A DNA stretch of 22,339 nucleotides from Pseudomonadota bacterium (GTDB lineage Bacteria; Pseudomonadota; Alphaproteobacteria; Caulobacterales; Caulobacteraceae), in the NCBI GenBank assembly GCA_023412655.1, contig JAEYNH010000102.1:1-22339 (forward strand). Direction: 5' to 3'. A program made the translations under genes and the position numbers. Shown here piece after piece: positions 7,783 through 16,222 of this stretch. Numbering within the stretch: position 1 is the first letter of the stretch; each line of letters opens with the position of its first letter. The notes below the pieces were generated by a model. It saw only the letters and a list, made by a program, of their open reading frames with translations, searched no databases and was not told the DNA's origin.

Positions 7783-8119
7783 AACCTACCCCCTATGTGT
7801 ACGGCGCTTGAACGGGACCATCGGTCGGCCCTCTGTCAACGCGCGATGGCCTTTTCGTTAGCCCGCTTTCTGCGGCGGTAACCTATTTGGCGCCTTTTGA
7901 CGCTTCATGGGAAAATGTTCCCTCATGGGCGGCGCCCGCGCACCCAGGGCGCACGACATAACCGCCTAGCGGTGATTCTGCGAAAAGCGATACCCAAGCA
8001 CCCGCAGCCGTGACCGACTCGCACGTGGCGAACGGGCGGCTGAACGCACCGTCGGCCCCAGCGCGCTTGCTGCGCCTTGGAGCAACTGGGTTTCACACTT
8101 CTCCTGGGTTGGGGACACC
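7783..8119. promoter_or_regulatory. 337-bp divergent intergenic region with palindrome
   Basis: No convincing gene lies in this spacer between the IclR gene (leftward) and the first ADC-like gene (rightward), so it should hold both promoters. The clearest structure is the dyad GGGAAAATGTTCCC at 7909-7922 (5-bp arms, AATG centre), flanked by short A/T-rich stretches that stand out in this GC-rich DNA. It could be an operator for the IclR protein. A GGGGA about 4-8 bases before the ATG at 8120 is the likely ribosome binding site. I see no riboswitch or small RNA. Confidence 0.4.
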
Positions 8120-9037
8120 ATGAATAGACGCGATCTGATTCTGAGCGGTGCGCTCGGCCTCGCCGCCGTCGGCGCGTCAGCTAAGGCGCAAACGGCGAAG
8201 GCGGCGCAGTCTGGGGCGGCGCCGGTCGGCGGCCGGGGCGTCGCGATACCCACCAACTATGGTCACGTCTTCACCATACCGTTCACCACCTCGACGGACC
8301 TGAACGCGTTCATGCCGCCGGGGCTGGAGGCGGTGCATCCGCACCGGGCGTTCATCAAGGCCGAGCGGATCAAGATTCGCTCGCCCGAGGCCGACGCCAT
8401 GCCGCCCTCCTTCACCCAGTACCACCAGCTCTGCATCACCACGATGGCCACGGCGCCAGGATTCGGCGAGCGGCAGCGGAATATCCTCATGTGGGAGGAC
8501 CGGCCCTGGGCCGTCGGCGGCAGCATGCTGGCCGTGAAGCGCTGGGCCGACATCCAGATGACCGAGATTTTCGAAGGTGACCGGCGCATCGTCGAGCAGG
8601 GCGGTTCAGTTCCCTTCCACATCAACGTCTGGCTGAAGGGCGTCTCGCTTATGAGCTTCGCCGGCCAGCTTGACGGCAAGCAGCGCAGCCAGCTTCCGCC
8701 GTATCCGGGCTTCTTCGTGGGCGGCGACCCCGGGCAGGAACTGCTTGCCATGGACCTTGCCGCACACTCGTTCTCGCGACCGATGTACGGCGCCGGCGAA
8801 CTCGTTTTCGGCGAGCCCACGCCGACGGTCTCTGCGCGCCGCGTCGCCCCCGGGGGGACCAGCCCATTCGAGCAGAACGCGCCGCCGGGACCGGGCAAGA
8901 ACTGGTCGGCGTCGCTCCTCAAAGACATCAAGGTGGAGGGCGTCCTGTTCAACGAGTTCTCGTTCACCCGCGCCCGCGGCAGCGAGTTCAAGCTGGTCCG
9001 CGCGGCTCTGCCGGGGAATGGCCGGTCGCGGCTCTAA
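8120..9037 (+). CDS. Tat-exported acetoacetate-decarboxylase-fold protein, copy 1
   Basis: This 305-residue protein opens with a Tat-type signal, MNRRDLILSGALGLAAVGAS, followed by an Ala/Gln-rich cleavage zone near residue 25. The mature part reads like the acetoacetate decarboxylase superfamily. It has a strand with FTTSTDLNAFMPPGLEAVHP (56-75), comparable to the TDxxALxxxxPEPLE element, and later NILMWEDRPWAVGGSMLAVK (121-140), where K140 may correspond to the Schiff-base lysine. It is preceded by a promoter-sized gap and is the first gene of the exported cluster. ADC-fold enzymes decarboxylate beta-keto acids or do aldol/dehydration chemistry and are normally cytoplasmic, so a periplasmic version is unusual. 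I infer the ADC assignment from pattern likeness; a fold search would settle it. Confidence 0.65.
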   Translation: MNRRDLILSGALGLAAVGASAKAQTAKAAQSGAAPVGGRGVAIPTNYGHVFTIPFTTSTDLNAFMPPGLEAVHPHRAFIKAERIKIRSPEADAMPPSFTQYHQLCITTMATAPGFGERQRNILMWEDRPWAVGGSMLAVKRWADIQMTEIFEGDRRIVEQGGSVPFHINVWLKGVSLMSFAGQLDGKQRSQLPPYPGFFVGGDPGQELLAMDLAAHSFSRPMYGAGELVFGEPTPTVSARRVAPGGTSPFEQNAPPGPGKNWSASLLKDIKVEGVLFNEFSFTRARGSEFKLVRAALPGNGRSRL

Positions 9038-9148
9038 GCCCGTGATCTCCGCTAGGCGGTGCCACGCGCCGGCAGGCGTGCGCGGGGATCTCGACAACCT
9101 AGTCTGCCGTCGAGGTTCGGATTCAGATTTGAAGGGTGAGCGACCATC

Positions 9149-9970
9149 ATGAAAGACCGTGATCTGAGCCGACGGGGTGCGGCCAGCGTCGCCGCCCCTG
9201 GGTCCGCTGGCGGCAGCCCTGGCGAAGTCTTTGTTCCCGGTGAGTACGGCGAGACGCTGAACATCATGTTCACGACCTCGACCGACCTGAACCAGTTCAT
9301 GCCCGAGGGCCTGCGGTGCGTGGACCCGCATCGCGGCTTCATCAAGGGGCAGCGGAAAAAAGGCGGCACGCCGAGCGGTCAACCAGGAGTGCCCCACGCG
9401 CCAGGCCTGCAGATCGGTATCACCACCATGGCCACGACCGAGAAGTTCGGGCCGCGGCACCGCAACATCCTGATGTGGCAGAGCCACCCCTATGGCATCG
9501 GCTCGACCCTGGTCGCCGTGAAGCGGTGGGCCGACGCGGAGATGACCTACATCTTCGAGGAAGACCGGGCGTTGATCGCCCAGGGTTCGCCCGTCCCGAT
9601 CTATCTGACGGTGCAGCAGTACGGCTATCCGCTGCTCAACTTCCACGGCTACCTGGACGGCAAGAAGCGCGTCGAGGATCCGGGCTATGCCGGCATGTAC
9701 GTGGGCGGCGAGCCCGGCGCAGACCTGCTCTCCCTGTCGTTCGACAATTCCGAGTTCACGCGGCCGCTCTATGGCACGGGCGAGCTAAGCTTCGGCTCCG
9801 TTCCGATCGAGCGCGAGCCCGCCAACCCCTCGAAGGGCTGGCCGTCCACGCTGCTGAAGGACGTGAAGGTCGAAGGCGTCATCTACTGGGACCTCTCGTT
9901 CACCCGATCCTACGGAACCGAGTTCGAGACGGTCCGGAAGGCGATCCCCGCGCCATCGCTGGCGAAGTAG
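9149..9970 (+). CDS. Acetoacetate-decarboxylase-fold protein, copy 2 (signal peptide damaged or absent)
   Basis: This 273-residue paralogue of the gene at 8120 keeps the same blocks: FTTSTDLNQFMPEGLRCVDP, RNILMWQSHPYGIGSTLVAVK and a C-terminal KDVKVEGVIYWDLSFTRSYG. The lysine in VAVKRWAD is conserved between copies, consistent with a catalytic Schiff base. The N-terminus, MKDRDLSRRGAASVAAPGSA, has the twin arginine but no hydrophobic core. The +1 frame across 9198-9227 reads PLGPLAAALAK, exactly what a Tat core would need, so two compensating frameshifts (real or sequencing errors) may have erased the signal. GAAGGGTGAG at 9131-9140 serves as ribosome binding site. It follows copy 1 after 111 bp and leads into the DUF1592 gene. 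Function is as uncertain as for copy 1. Confidence 0.68.
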   Translation: MKDRDLSRRGAASVAAPGSAGGSPGEVFVPGEYGETLNIMFTTSTDLNQFMPEGLRCVDPHRGFIKGQRKKGGTPSGQPGVPHAPGLQIGITTMATTEKFGPRHRNILMWQSHPYGIGSTLVAVKRWADAEMTYIFEEDRALIAQGSPVPIYLTVQQYGYPLLNFHGYLDGKKRVEDPGYAGMYVGGEPGADLLSLSFDNSEFTRPLYGTGELSFGSVPIEREPANPSKGWPSTLLKDVKVEGVIYWDLSFTRSYGTEFETVRKAIPAPSLAK

Positions 9971-10020
9971 CGGCCGCTCGGCCTGCGCGTGTTGACGAGG
10001 ACTTGGAAGGATTTGGCCCG

Positions 10021-11739
10021 ATGAAGCTGAACGTGAGCAGGTACTTCCACCGGGGTGACCGGTCGAGCCGCCCGGCCGCGGCGGCCCTGACGGTCGGGCT
10101 GGTCGCAGCCACTCTTTCGGTGGTCGGTCTGGCCGCGGCCGTGCAGGCCAAGGCCAGCGCGCCCGAGCAAGCCTATGTCGAGCCGGCCGGCCACGCGGCG
10201 CCGGCCAAGGTCCGTCTCCTCACGGACGAGCAGTACCGCAACACCATCGCCCACATCTTCGGCGCGGACATCGACGTGCAGGCGCGGTTCGCACAGATGC
10301 GTCGGGGGCGCGGCGGGCTTCTCGCCGTGGCGAGCACGACGGCGGGCATCTCCGCAACGGACGCCGAGGCGTTCCACCGCACGGCCTACGCCGTGGCCGA
10401 CCAGGTGGTCGACCCCACCCACCGCAACCGGCTGATCCCGTGCCGCCCGGCCAAGGAAAACGCCGCCGACAGCGCTTGCGCCAAACGCTTCCTCGAGCGG
10501 ACCGGTGCGCTGCTGTTCCGGCGGCCGCTCACCGAGGCGGAGCTGAACGACGCCGTGGACACTTCGGTGCGGGCGGCGAACGAGTTCAACGACTTCTACA
10601 AGGGCCTGTCCTACGCCCTGGGCGGCATGCTCTCGAGCCCGAAGGTCCTGTTCGTGATCGAGGCGACCGAGCCGGATCCGGATCGTCCCGGCGCGCAACG
10701 TCTCACGGCATATTCTCTCGCGACCCGCATGAGTCTGCTGCTGTGGAACGCCGCCCCCGACGAGGAGCTGCTGCAGGCGGCCGCCAACGGGTCGCTGCAT
10801 GATCGCAATGTCCGCAGGGCCCATGTTGAGGCAATGATCGCCTCGCCCCGGTTCGAGGCCGGCGTGCGGGCCTTCTTCTCGGACATGTTGATGTACGAGG
10901 ACTTCATCGCGCTGGCGAAGGACCCGACCATCTACCCGAACTTTACCGGTCGAAGCGTCAAGGATTCGGCCGAGCAGACGATGAAGGCGCTGGTCGATCA
11001 CATCATCGATCAGGACGCCGACTACCGGAAAATCTACACCAGCCGCACGACCTTCCTGACGCCCAACCTGGCGCCCCTCTACGGCGTCAAGGCGCCGTCG
11101 AGCGGCTGGGCTCGCTACGAGATCCCCGAGGACTCCCCCCGTCAGGGCCTGCTGATGCAGATCGGCTTCCTCGCCGCCCATTCGCACCCGGGCCGGACGT
11201 CTCCCACGCGTCGGGGCCGAGCGCTGCGCGAACTCCTGCACTGTCAGATCGTGCCTGACCCCCCGGCGAACGTGGACTTCTCGATCATCGAGGATCCGAA
11301 CGCCAGGTTCTTGACCGCCCGTGAGCGGATCAACGCCCACAACACCGACCCGACGTGCTCGGGTTGCCACAAGATCACCGATCCGATGGGCCTTGCCCTG
11401 GAGAAGTTCGATGGCGCGGGCGCCTTCAGGACCACCGAGAACGGTGCGGTGATCGACACGAGCGGGGGCCTTGATGGCGTGACGTTCGACGACTCCCCAG
11501 GCTTGGCTCAGGCGATGCACGACAACGCCTCGACCACCTCGTGCCTGGTCCAGCGGGTCTTCTCGTACGGCCTCGGGCGGGATCCGCAGGACGGTGACGA
11601 AGAGCTCGTCGCCTACTTCGAACGCACGTTCATCCGCGACGGCTATCGGATCAAGGCGCTGATGCGGAATCTGGCGACAAGCCGCGCGTTCGCCCAGGCC
11701 AACGCCGGCGGCCAGATGGCGCAACTCACCAGCGAATGA
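10021..11739 (+). CDS. Planctomycete-type DUF1592/DUF1588/DUF1585 protein with c-haem motif
   Basis: This 572-residue exported protein has an N-terminal signal segment (hydrophobic about 19-42, cleavage near VQAKA). A region starting VRLLTDEQYRNTIAHIFG follows, then CAKRFLERTGALLFRRPLTE (DUF1595-like). A central DUF1592 region contains YSLATRMSLLLWNAAPDEELL. Next is a DUF1588 segment with GLLMQIGFLAAHSHPGRTSP and CSGCHKITDPMGLALEKFDG, and last a DUF1585 end with CLVQRVFSYGLGRD. CSGCH (446-450) is a single c-type haem attachment site. I start at the ATG at 10021; the open frame extends far upstream but overlaps the conserved end of the preceding gene. These proteins are best known from Planctomycetes and myxobacteria and have no settled function. 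They almost always sit beside a DUF1552 gene, as here. Confidence 0.9.
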   Translation: MKLNVSRYFHRGDRSSRPAAAALTVGLVAATLSVVGLAAAVQAKASAPEQAYVEPAGHAAPAKVRLLTDEQYRNTIAHIFGADIDVQARFAQMRRGRGGLLAVASTTAGISATDAEAFHRTAYAVADQVVDPTHRNRLIPCRPAKENAADSACAKRFLERTGALLFRRPLTEAELNDAVDTSVRAANEFNDFYKGLSYALGGMLSSPKVLFVIEATEPDPDRPGAQRLTAYSLATRMSLLLWNAAPDEELLQAAANGSLHDRNVRRAHVEAMIASPRFEAGVRAFFSDMLMYEDFIALAKDPTIYPNFTGRSVKDSAEQTMKALVDHIIDQDADYRKIYTSRTTFLTPNLAPLYGVKAPSSGWARYEIPEDSPRQGLLMQIGFLAAHSHPGRTSPTRRGRALRELLHCQIVPDPPANVDFSIIEDPNARFLTARERINAHNTDPTCSGCHKITDPMGLALEKFDGAGAFRTTENGAVIDTSGGLDGVTFDDSPGLAQAMHDNASTTSCLVQRVFSYGLGRDPQDGDEELVAYFERTFIRDGYRIKALMRNLATSRAFAQANAGGQMAQLTSE

Positions 11740-11804
11740 GCCCCTTCCAAGCCACCTGAGAGTGACGGCGCCGACCAGCCTGCGGCGTCAAGGAGCAGCA
11801 GATA

Positions 11805-13139
11805 ATGATGAATCGTCGTCGCGTCCTGAGGGGCGTTCTCGGAGGCAGTGCGGTCACCGTGGGGCTGCCGCTGCTCGACTGCTTCCTGGATGGGAACGGC
11901 CAGGCCATCGCGGCCACCGGCAAGGCCATTCCCGTCCGTTTCGGGACCTGGTTCTGGGGCCTGGGCATGCAGTCGCAGGTCTTCACGCCGAAGGTGACCG
12001 GCGCGAACTGGGAAATGACGCCCGAACTGGAGCCGCTGAAGGACATCCGCGAGCACATCAATGTGTTCACGGGCTTCGACGCCATCAAGGATGACTCGCC
12101 CAACCTCTGCCACTTCTCGGGCTGGGTAACCTACCGGACCGGACGGTTCCCCTCCGCGCGGAACGACATCCCCACGGAGAGTGTCGACGTCACGATCGCC
12201 CGCAAGATCGGCGGTTCGACGCGCTTCCGGCAGCTGGACGCCACCGCCACGGGCAGCCCGACCGACAGCTACAGCTTCTCGAATATCAACTCCTTCAACA
12301 CCCCTGAGATCACGCCGACGGCGCTGTACCAGCGGATATTCGGCAACGAATTCCAGGATCCAAATGGCACGACGTTCAAGCAGAGCCCCACGGCGCTCAT
12401 GCGTCAGAGCGTTCTGTCGGGGGTGCTGGAACAGGCGAAGGACCTGGAACGCGGTTTGGGCGCCGCCGACCGAGCCCGCCTCGACCAGTACTTCACCGGT
12501 CTCCGGGAGGTGGAGAACCAGCTCCAACACCAGCTGACCAAGCCAGAGCCGATCGAGGCCTGCAAGGTCCCGGCGGGGCCGCCCGAGGACGGCCTGCCGG
12601 GCATCGACACCGGGACGCTGAGCGCGCGTCACAAGATCATGACGGACCTCATGGTCATGGCGGTGGCCTGCGACCAGACCCGCATCTTCAATATGGTCTA
12701 CGCCAACGCCAACGCGAACACGACCAAGCTTGGCCTGACCGGCACCCACCACGTCATCACCCACGAGGAGATGATCGACCCGGACCTGGGCTACCAGCCG
12801 ATGGTGCACTACTTCACCATCGAGGCGATGAAGGCCTACGCCTACTTCATCCAGCAGCTGGGCTCGATCCGCGAAGGGGACGGCACGCTGCTCGACAACA
12901 GCCTTGTGTTCGCTCACTCGGACCACGAGTACGCCAAGCTGCACGGCATCGAGGGCATCCCGGCCCTGACGGCGGGCCGCGCCGGCGGCCGCGTGAAGAC
13001 CGGCCTCCACATCGCCGGCAACGCCGACACCGTTTCGCGAGTCCCCTTCACGCTGATGCGCGCCATGGGCGTAGAGACGCAGGCCTGGGGCGAGAAGTCG
13101 AACCGCACCTCGAAAGAGATCGGGGAGATCCTCGCGTGA
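11805..13139 (+). CDS. DUF1552 family Tat-exported protein
   Basis: This 444-residue protein begins MMNRRRVLRGVLGGSAVTVG, a clear Tat signal, followed by the DUF1552 (HXXSHH-type) body. Recognisable parts are FGTWFWGLGMQSQVFTP (about 46-62), INVFTGFDAIKD, FSGWVTYRTG and, near residue 371, AHSDHEYAKLHG, which contains the family's His/Ser/His cluster. AAGGAG at 11790-11795 supports the first of two adjacent ATGs at 11805. It follows the DUF1592-type gene after 65 bp and overlaps the TPR gene by one base. DUF1552 and DUF1592/1585 proteins are habitual genomic partners and are presumed to act together outside the cytoplasmic membrane, but the reaction is unknown. The His-rich C-terminal site suggests metal binding; that is inference. 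Confidence 0.92.
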   Translation: MMNRRRVLRGVLGGSAVTVGLPLLDCFLDGNGQAIAATGKAIPVRFGTWFWGLGMQSQVFTPKVTGANWEMTPELEPLKDIREHINVFTGFDAIKDDSPNLCHFSGWVTYRTGRFPSARNDIPTESVDVTIARKIGGSTRFRQLDATATGSPTDSYSFSNINSFNTPEITPTALYQRIFGNEFQDPNGTTFKQSPTALMRQSVLSGVLEQAKDLERGLGAADRARLDQYFTGLREVENQLQHQLTKPEPIEACKVPAGPPEDGLPGIDTGTLSARHKIMTDLMVMAVACDQTRIFNMVYANANANTTKLGLTGTHHVITHEEMIDPDLGYQPMVHYFTIEAMKAYAYFIQQLGSIREGDGTLLDNSLVFAHSDHEYAKLHGIEGIPALTAGRAGGRVKTGLHIAGNADTVSRVPFTLMRAMGVETQAWGEKSNRTSKEIGEILA

Positions 13140-13735
13140 TGGAGCGCCTCCCGTTGAGGGTCGCCGGTCTGGTGGTCGCGCTGGTCGCGGCCGGCGCGAC
13201 CGGCGCAGCGGCCCAGGAGGTGCGGCCGCCCCCGACCAAGATCGACAAGATGCCCCATGCGGCGAAGGGCATCGATCCCGTCGCCGAGTTCGCTCGCGGC
13301 GTCATCGCCTTGAGCGCCAAGGATTACGAAGGGGCGCGGCAGGCGCTGGAGCGGGCGACCAAGGGCGCCCCCGAGCACTACGACGCCTGGGGCTTCCTCG
13401 GCGCCGCACGCGCCGGCCTCGGCGACTGGGCGGGTTCGAAGATCGCCTACGAGGAGGTGATCCGCCTGGAGCCAACTAGCGCCCACGGCCACGCCGGCCG
13501 TGCCCTCGCGCTGGCCGCACTCAAGGAGACCGCCGAGGCCGAGAGCGAGGTCCGGTGGCTCGAAGAACGCCTGAAGGAGTGCGGCGCCAAGTGCACCGAC
13601 CGCGTCCTCCTGCAGACGATGATCCCACAGGTTCGAGGCGTGCTGGCTGGCACGGCCGCGCCTGCGCCCATGGCTGACCTCGGCGACGCCCGGGTCCTGC
13701 CGGTGGAGCTTCGCCAGCCCCGAGCTGCCGCATGA
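13139..13735 (+). CDS. Secreted tetratricopeptide-repeat protein
   Basis: This 198-residue protein starts with a Sec signal (MERLPLRVAGLVVALVAAGA, cleavage near GAAAQ). About three TPR-like helix pairs follow between residues 48 and 150, for example ARGVIALSAKDYEGARQALE, then HYDAWGFLGAARAGLGDWAG, then HGHAGRALALAALKETAEAE. The ATG at 13139 sits inside the DUF1552 stop (TGATG), and a GGGGAG precedes it. A GTG one codon upstream is an alternative start. It is likely a periplasmic scaffold or adaptor for the proteins of the cluster. There are two closely spaced cysteines (CGAKC) near residue 146 that could bind metal or form a disulfide. No enzymatic domain is seen. Confidence 0.85.
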   Translation: MERLPLRVAGLVVALVAAGATGAAAQEVRPPPTKIDKMPHAAKGIDPVAEFARGVIALSAKDYEGARQALERATKGAPEHYDAWGFLGAARAGLGDWAGSKIAYEEVIRLEPTSAHGHAGRALALAALKETAEAESEVRWLEERLKECGAKCTDRVLLQTMIPQVRGVLAGTAAPAPMADLGDARVLPVELRQPRAAA

Positions 13736-14859
13736 AGACCAAGATCATGACCCTGGGCTGCGCCGCCGCCCTGAGCTGCGGAGCGGCTCACGCCGCGGGC
13801 CCCAGTGTGGAGCTCAACGCCCCGTTCGAGCCGGTCGGGAAGAACGTGGCCATGGTGCTGTCGCTGCACCGTCACGCGATCTTCGAGAGCCCTGAGGGCA
13901 AGGAATGCCCCGACGGCCGGAACGTGGCCCACGTCGAACAGTACATGGCCCAGTTCCCCACCGAACTCGCCCGTGCGGCGAACGAGGTGCGCTACGGCTA
14001 CGGCTACGGCAATCGCGGCCCCAACGGCGAGAATGTGCTGGCCAAGCCGTTGTCGATCGAGGACCCGATCCCGTTCAAGCCGTCCCAGAGCGTCCTGGCT
14101 CCCGGCATTGACCTGGACGACCGGATCAGCCCCGAGGACTACGAGAGCCCGGACGGCCGCAAGGGCGTCGACAATCAGTTCAACCGCATTCTCGGCTGCG
14201 TGGAGGCCTTCCGCGAAGGCGGTTTGTCCCACTACACGGTCAACCGTAACCTTCACCTGCTGTCGCAGCGGATGATCATCGAGATCTCGGATCTGGACGA
14301 CATCCGGAACGACCCTGAGGTTACCGTCAGGACCTACCGCGGGCTCGACCCCATCAATTACAGCACGGACGACAAGCCCACTCCGGGCGGCACGCAGCGC
14401 CTGGACCGGCAGCGAGGCGCCCGTTTCGAGGTCACCACGAAGGGTAAGATCGTGGGCGGCGTCTTGCTGACGGACCCAGTCGACCTGAACTTCCCTTGGC
14501 GTCCCAACACCGGGGCCAATGACTACAAGCTGCGCGGCGCCCGCATCCGCGTTGCGCTGTCGGCCACTCCCGAAGGCTATGTGGCCAAGGGACACCTGGC
14601 CGGCTTCGCCGATATCCCGACCTGGTGGGCCGGGTTCATGAAGGCCTACGGCGGCCGGATGCAGGACGTCTCGAACCTGAGTGCGCCCTCAATCTACCGC
14701 GCCCTCCTGAACTACGCGGACGGTTACCCGGACGAGAGCGGCAAGAACACCGCCGTCTCGATCACCTACGACGTGCAGTTCGTCTCCGTGCACATCGTCC
14801 CGACGGGACCCGACCTGATGCCGGCGGCTCAAGTCGCCGGCCGCGACCAGAGGAAGTAA
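13732..14859 (+). CDS. Unrecognised exported protein (375 aa)
   Basis: I do not recognise this family. The protein has a signal peptide (MKTKIMTLGCAAALSCGAAHA, cleavage after AHA) and a hydrophilic mature part without membrane helices, so it should be periplasmic or secreted. Visible features are a run of small/aromatic residues, RYGYGYGNRGPNG (about 88-100), an acidic stretch around ISPEDYESPDGRKG, two mature cysteines (ECPDG and ILGCVEAF) that could pair, and a beta-rich C-terminal half ending in VSITYDVQFVSVHIVPTGPD. It is locked into the cluster by an ATGA overlap with the TPR gene and a 2-base gap to the repeat-protein gene, so it very probably works with them. It may bind substrate or assemble with the DUF1592/1552 pair; nothing in the sequence proves this. 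Confidence 0.88.
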   Translation: MKTKIMTLGCAAALSCGAAHAAGPSVELNAPFEPVGKNVAMVLSLHRHAIFESPEGKECPDGRNVAHVEQYMAQFPTELARAANEVRYGYGYGNRGPNGENVLAKPLSIEDPIPFKPSQSVLAPGIDLDDRISPEDYESPDGRKGVDNQFNRILGCVEAFREGGLSHYTVNRNLHLLSQRMIIEISDLDDIRNDPEVTVRTYRGLDPINYSTDDKPTPGGTQRLDRQRGARFEVTTKGKIVGGVLLTDPVDLNFPWRPNTGANDYKLRGARIRVALSATPEGYVAKGHLAGFADIPTWWAGFMKAYGGRMQDVSNLSAPSIYRALLNYADGYPDESGKNTAVSITYDVQFVSVHIVPTGPDLMPAAQVAGRDQRK

Positions 14860-14861
14860 CC

Positions 14862-16169
14862 ATGGCCGCCCGCTCTTTCCGCAAGCTCGCCATGACCTTG
14901 GCGGCGGGCTCGGCCGCGCTGCTGGGCCTGGCGGCGACGCCCACCCTGGCCGCCACCCCGGCGTCCGCCCGACCGCTGCCGCCGGACGTCAGGATCGGCG
15001 ATACTGACACCTCGGGATGGATCTACACCGACAACAAGGGCTTCTCACTGTACGTCTGGCCGCGGGGCGACTTCCCGATGCGGTCGAGCTGCACCGACGA
15101 GCGTTTCGTGCGGGCCACCGTCAACACGTCGGACGCCAAGTACTATCTGCCCGACGCGGACAAGCGTCCGACGTGCGTCCAATTCACGCCGCCGCTGTGG
15201 GCGGGCGCGAAGGCGAAGCCGGTCGGCGACTGGGCCGTGATTGATCGCCCGGATGGCAAGCGCCAATGGGCCTTTAAGGGCCGGCCGGTCTATCGCTCGT
15301 CGCTCGACAAGCGGCCAGGTGAAGTGAACGGCGGCGGGTTTTTCAACCTGCTGGGCGGCGCCGCGGTGAACCCCCGCACGCCGATCCCCGCCGACCTCCA
15401 GGGCTTCCCGCCTGGAGTGACTGTGAAGCTGACGCCGGAAGGCACGGTCCTGATGGACGAGGCCAACCGCCCCCTGTTCGTGCGGGACGGGATGGAAGGC
15501 GTCAAAACCGCTGCCGGCTGCGGTGCGGACTGTCGGATTGGCTGGCGGCCGTTCTTGGCGCCGGCGCTTGCGATGCCCTCCGGCGACTGGTCGGTGGTGG
15601 ATGTCGCGCGGGGCGTGAAGCAGTGGGCCTATCGCGGGCAGCCGCTGTTCAACTACGACCGCGTCGTCCTGGATCCTCAGGTGCCCATGGACGCGATGCC
15701 AGGCTGGCGCCTGGCCGTAGTGAAGCCGCTTCCTGAACCGCCGCCGGTGGTCACCGTCCAGATGACCCTGGAAGGCCCGGCCTACGCCGACGCCGACGGC
15801 CGAACGCTCTACACTTTCCACTGCATCGACGAGACCCTCGACCAGATCGAATGCGACGTGCAGGGCACGACTCAGCAGGTCCGCCTCAGCATGTGCGGCG
15901 GTCCCGAGCAGTGCCGCGAGTGGTTCCGGCCGCTCTACGCCCGCAAGGGGGACAAGTCTCCCAACAAGACCTGGACGGTCGTGAAGATCGACAAGCAAAC
16001 CCTCGGGCGCATGTACGACGAGAAGCAGGAAGGCCTGTACGCCTGGGCCCATCGCGGGCGCCCGCTCTACACCTTCCATCTCGATAAGGTTCCGGGCGAC
16101 GCCTACGCCCACTCGATCCAGCTTCACCAGGCTGCCGACTGGCGGATGGTCCTGGTGGGGGCGCGGTAA
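14862..16169 (+). CDS. Secreted protein with three COG4315-type (PF03640) repeats
   Basis: This 435-residue exported protein has a Sec signal (MAARSFRKLAMTLAAGSAAL, cleavage near residue 31) and three diverged copies of the secreted-repeat module found in PF03640 proteins. Each has a GDW/TW strand followed by Q/A-W-A-x-R/K-G and P-V/L-Y/F: GDWAVIDRPDGKRQWAFKG at 122-140, GDWSVVDVARGVKQWAYRGQ at 241-260 and TWTVVKI to LYAWAHRGRPLYTF at 370-405. Paired cysteines sit in each module (C77/C105, C220/C224, then four between 321 and 351). The module's role is unknown but it recurs with periplasmic redox genes. I choose the ATG at 14862 because AGAGGAAG precedes it and the frame upstream overlaps the neighbour. 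A one-module paralogue ends the cluster at 17813-18220. Confidence 0.85.
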   Translation: MAARSFRKLAMTLAAGSAALLGLAATPTLAATPASARPLPPDVRIGDTDTSGWIYTDNKGFSLYVWPRGDFPMRSSCTDERFVRATVNTSDAKYYLPDADKRPTCVQFTPPLWAGAKAKPVGDWAVIDRPDGKRQWAFKGRPVYRSSLDKRPGEVNGGGFFNLLGGAAVNPRTPIPADLQGFPPGVTVKLTPEGTVLMDEANRPLFVRDGMEGVKTAAGCGADCRIGWRPFLAPALAMPSGDWSVVDVARGVKQWAYRGQPLFNYDRVVLDPQVPMDAMPGWRLAVVKPLPEPPPVVTVQMTLEGPAYADADGRTLYTFHCIDETLDQIECDVQGTTQQVRLSMCGGPEQCREWFRPLYARKGDKSPNKTWTVVKIDKQTLGRMYDEKQEGLYAWAHRGRPLYTFHLDKVPGDAYAHSIQLHQAADWRMVLVGAR

Positions 16170-16222
16170 GCCGCGCGCCGGAGAGCCGAACCACTTCAAC
16201 CCAGCTTGGCGAGTAGAGTGCG

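Noticed and set aside
9316..10020. Upstream extension of the DUF1592 gene to an ATG at 9316
   Set aside because: The added 235 residues overlap the conserved C-terminal half of the ADC-like gene in another frame and show no domain; the ATG at 10021 is followed by a signal peptide.
9910..11724. A 604-codon open frame on the minus strand, and other long antisense frames across 297-2230, 11643-13010, 13447-14595, 15045-16280 and 16444-17916
   Set aside because: They lie opposite genes with clear domains. Long antisense frames are expected in GC-rich DNA with strong third-position bias, and their translations are rich in Arg, Gly and Ala without motifs.
14625..14861. Upstream start for the three-repeat protein
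   Set aside because: It would overlap the end of the 375-residue gene; the ATG at 14862 has a ribosome binding site and begins a signal peptide.
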